Source: Letharia columbiana
Taxonomy: Eukaryota; Ascomycota; Lecanoromycetes; Lecanorales; Parmeliaceae
NCBI RefSeq assembly: GCF_014066305.1
Contig: NW_023501165.1
Location: 1 to 64,000 of the forward strand
Length of the DNA stretch: 64,000 nucleotides
Direction of reading: 5' to 3'
In this document: positions 61,693 through 64,000 of the stretch, in pieces
Layout: every line of letters begins with the position of its first letter
Numbering within the stretch: the first letter of the stretch is position 1
The notes under the pieces: model-generated
Told to the model about the DNA's origin: nothing
The model's input: the letters and a program-made list of their open reading frames with translations, nothing else
Database searches by the model: none
Position numbers and translations under genes: made by a program

Positions 61693-63890
61693 GTAAAGAC
61701 CTATAAATTAAATTCATAGAGTTAAATTTTTCTAAGTTAAATGAAGTTAAATTTTTTTAAGTTAAATCGAATTTTAGCTTTAGCTCTAAGTTAAATAAAA
61801 CTCTAATCGCTTACTATACGTTTTTAATCTACTTTTACTACTATTAAATTAATTTAATCTATATAATATATAGATATATATATATGAAGAGAGACGCGCT
61901 AAGACTTAATAAGAAAGATATATCGAGTATAAAGAATTAATTCGTAATAATTATTTATAAAAAAATAGAGAAAGACTATATTCTTATAATAAGAAGTATT
62001 AAAATACTAGAAAGAAATAAAGATAACGTGTTAATTAGTAGTGTGAATCCTATAATATCTTTTATTATAGTAAAATTTTTCGAATAATAAAATAGCTATA
62101 GATATCGAACGATTTTAATTTATTTAAATATATATCGTTCGATATTTCTTCTATAGAGACTTAATTAGCTATAATCGTCGTAGTAGATTCTTCTCTTATA
62201 ACGTTATTATAGTAATTTATTATATTAATATAATAGAAATAATAGACTAAGTTTTAGTAGTATTCTTCGCTTATTAAGTAATAATTTAATATAAAATCGT
62301 AAAGAGTATATAACGTGAAATCTTAAAGAGTTAAGTCGTATTCTTAATAATAATAACTTTATTATCGCTTAATTTCTTTATAATATTCTTCGTATTTATC
62401 TATTATAGTTTCTTCTCTTACTTCTTAATATAGTAGAGATAATAAATTAAATTATAGTAGTATTCTTCGCTTATTAAGTAATAATTTAATATAAAATTAT
62501 AAAGAGTATATAACGTGAGATCTTAAAGAGCTAAGTCGTATTCTTAGTATTAGAAGCCTTATTATTACTTAATTTCTTCGTAGTATTCTTCGTATTCGTT
62601 TACTATATTAACTTCTCTTATATTAGCTAAGTAAATTAATATAAGATTATAAAGAGTAGATTTATTATATTATTACTACTAATAACTATCTTCGTAATAT
62701 TCTTTATAATATTCTTTATATTCGTCTATTATAGATTCTTCTCTTATTTAACTAAATATAAGAGTATCGAGAATAAATATATTTATATTAATAAAATTAA
62801 TAGAATTAATAAAATAATAAAAGAAGAATAATTATATAAATAGATGAAAGAATTATTATCTAATTTCAAATACGTCTAGTATAATTATTATATTTAAATA
62901 TTAATTTAATTTACTAATAGTAAATTAAACTTTTTAAATTATATTATATAGATTTTATAATATATAAGTAACGCGTAATATAGCTAATAAGTCTTATTAA
63001 AGACTAAGTAGAATTTAAATAAGAGCTAAAAGATAGATTAAAAGAACGTAGACTATCGAAAGAGTTATTATTAAAGAAGTCTATTAATAAATCTTATAAT
63101 AGAGTTTAGAAGCTTCTTCTTAATAATATTTAAAATCTAATACGCGTTAAGAAATTTTAAAATAGAGTAATAAAGAACGAATAAGAGAAGAAAGACGCGT
63201 TTTAGAAAATAGTATTATTAAATTAAAAGATATTATTGCTAGCTTAAAAGAAGTATATAGAAGAGAACGTATTTATTCGAGCTCTTTTTAAGAGCTTTTT
63301 AATACGTTTATAAATAGTAGTAGATAGCTATTAAGCTCGCTTTCGATTATTAACAATAGCGAATTTATAAAGAAATAGTTTAAGAGCGTTAATAGAGGCT
63401 CTAAAAGATGAATAAAGAGAGTATATATATCTTAGACGTTAAATAACCTTTAGACGAGAGGTATCGAGAATAATTATTTTTATAGTAATAGAATTAATAG
63501 AATTAATAAAGTAGTAAAAGATTAATAATTATATAAATAGATAGAAGAATTATTATTCGATTCTAAACGCGTCTAATATAATTAATATAACTATAATATT
63601 TAAATGTTTATTTAATCTATTAATAGTAGGCTAAACTTTATAATTTTTATAGCGTTAGAAAGCGTAAAGCGAGTTTTATAGTTTAAGGAATTATAAAGTA
63701 ATTATATATATCGTAAGCTAAGTACTTTAAAATATAAAATTTCTATATATAAATTTTTAATAAGAGAGATACGAAAGAGTTATTAAGCTAACTTAGTCGG
63801 TTTAATTAAAAAGCGTATAGAACTTAAATTTATAATTAACTATATATATAAATTTAAAATTTTTAAGCTTAGTTTTATCTTATTCTTTTA
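61693..63890. mobile_element. Family ABC element, copy C
   Basis: About 2.2 kb, from GTAAAGACCTATAAATTAAA to AAGCTTAGTTTTATCTTATT plus CTTT. It is flanked by the direct repeat ATCTAGTTATTA at 61,681-61,692 and 63,892-63,903 (up to 15 bp if TAT before it is counted). The internal order matches copy A: AATATATATCGTTCGATA, two copies (not four) of the GAGCTAAG/TATTCTTCGTA segment at 62,220-62,600, the ATTAATAGAATTAAT block, and a pair of TTTAATCTATTAATAGTA-type ends. No protein domain is seen. Confidence 0.75.
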
Positions 63891-63903
63891 TATCTAGTTA
63901 TTA

Positions 63904-64000
63904 TAGAATTTTAATAAGAAGTAGATATTTTAATATTACGTCGAATTTATCGAATTTAAAAAATCTATATTTTCTAGTAAACTGCGTTTTCTAGTAATAA
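63904..64000. other. RIP-mutated DNA at the window end
   Basis: Continuation of the sequence interrupted by element C, now just right of its target duplication. No feature is seen before the window ends. Confidence 0.5.

Overview
The window looks like nuclear DNA of a filamentous ascomycete (Pezizomycotina) with a two-speed genome. About nine tenths is extremely AT-rich DNA in which the dinucleotides CA and TG are almost absent, while CG and CT persist. That is the footprint of repeat-induced point mutation (RIP; C to T at CpA on either strand). ATG, TGG, CAA and CAG codons are therefore almost gone, Gln and Trp codons have become stops, and transposon genes survive only as conceptual translations full of TAA/TAG. 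The rest is ordinary-composition DNA in two islands (about 34.09-38.16 kb and 41.99-44.0 kb) and a few short windows.

Layout: 1-350 is a lightly mutated remnant. 350-34,091 is a RIP block holding a 92-bp x5 tandem repeat, a hAT transposase relic (about 5.0-7.3 kb), decayed coding DNA with in-phase 37-aa and 18-aa tandem repeats, a tandem array of about 713-bp units (17.3-24.8 kb), two copies of a module carrying a 34-bp satellite, a 3-kb noncoding element (copy A of family ABC), a solo gypsy LTR, and a RIP-mutated Mutator-like MITE whose terminal repeat forms the island border at 34,091. Island 1 carries the only intact gene I can defend: a six-exon, 383-aa, seven-helix fungal rhodopsin-domain membrane protein on the minus strand (35,163-36,699), plus the 3' end of a truncated gene. 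38.2-42.0 kb is RIP DNA with a Tc1/mariner relic. Island 2 holds a broken 2-oxoglutarate oxygenase fragment and an unmutated 725-bp MITE with long inverted repeats and a 10-bp target duplication. 43.77-48.70 kb is a complete Ty1/copia element in reverse orientation, with ordinary-composition LTRs around a heavily mutated interior. 50.05-57.0 kb is a Ty3/gypsy element. 57.3 kb to the end holds copies B and C of family ABC, a Fot1/pogo-like transposase relic and an 880-bp foldback element.

The mobile elements are all inactivated in the same way: catalytic Asp to Asn, catalytic Glu to Lys, zinc-ligand Cys/His to Tyr. The region is best read as a nested transposon graveyard with one live gene. 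I found no operon-like or defence-like system. The least explained structures are the 713-bp/34-bp composite repeat, family ABC, and the composite hairpin MITE shared by a mutated and an unmutated copy. All translations, junctions and alignments were read by eye, so coordinates of relic boundaries are approximate.
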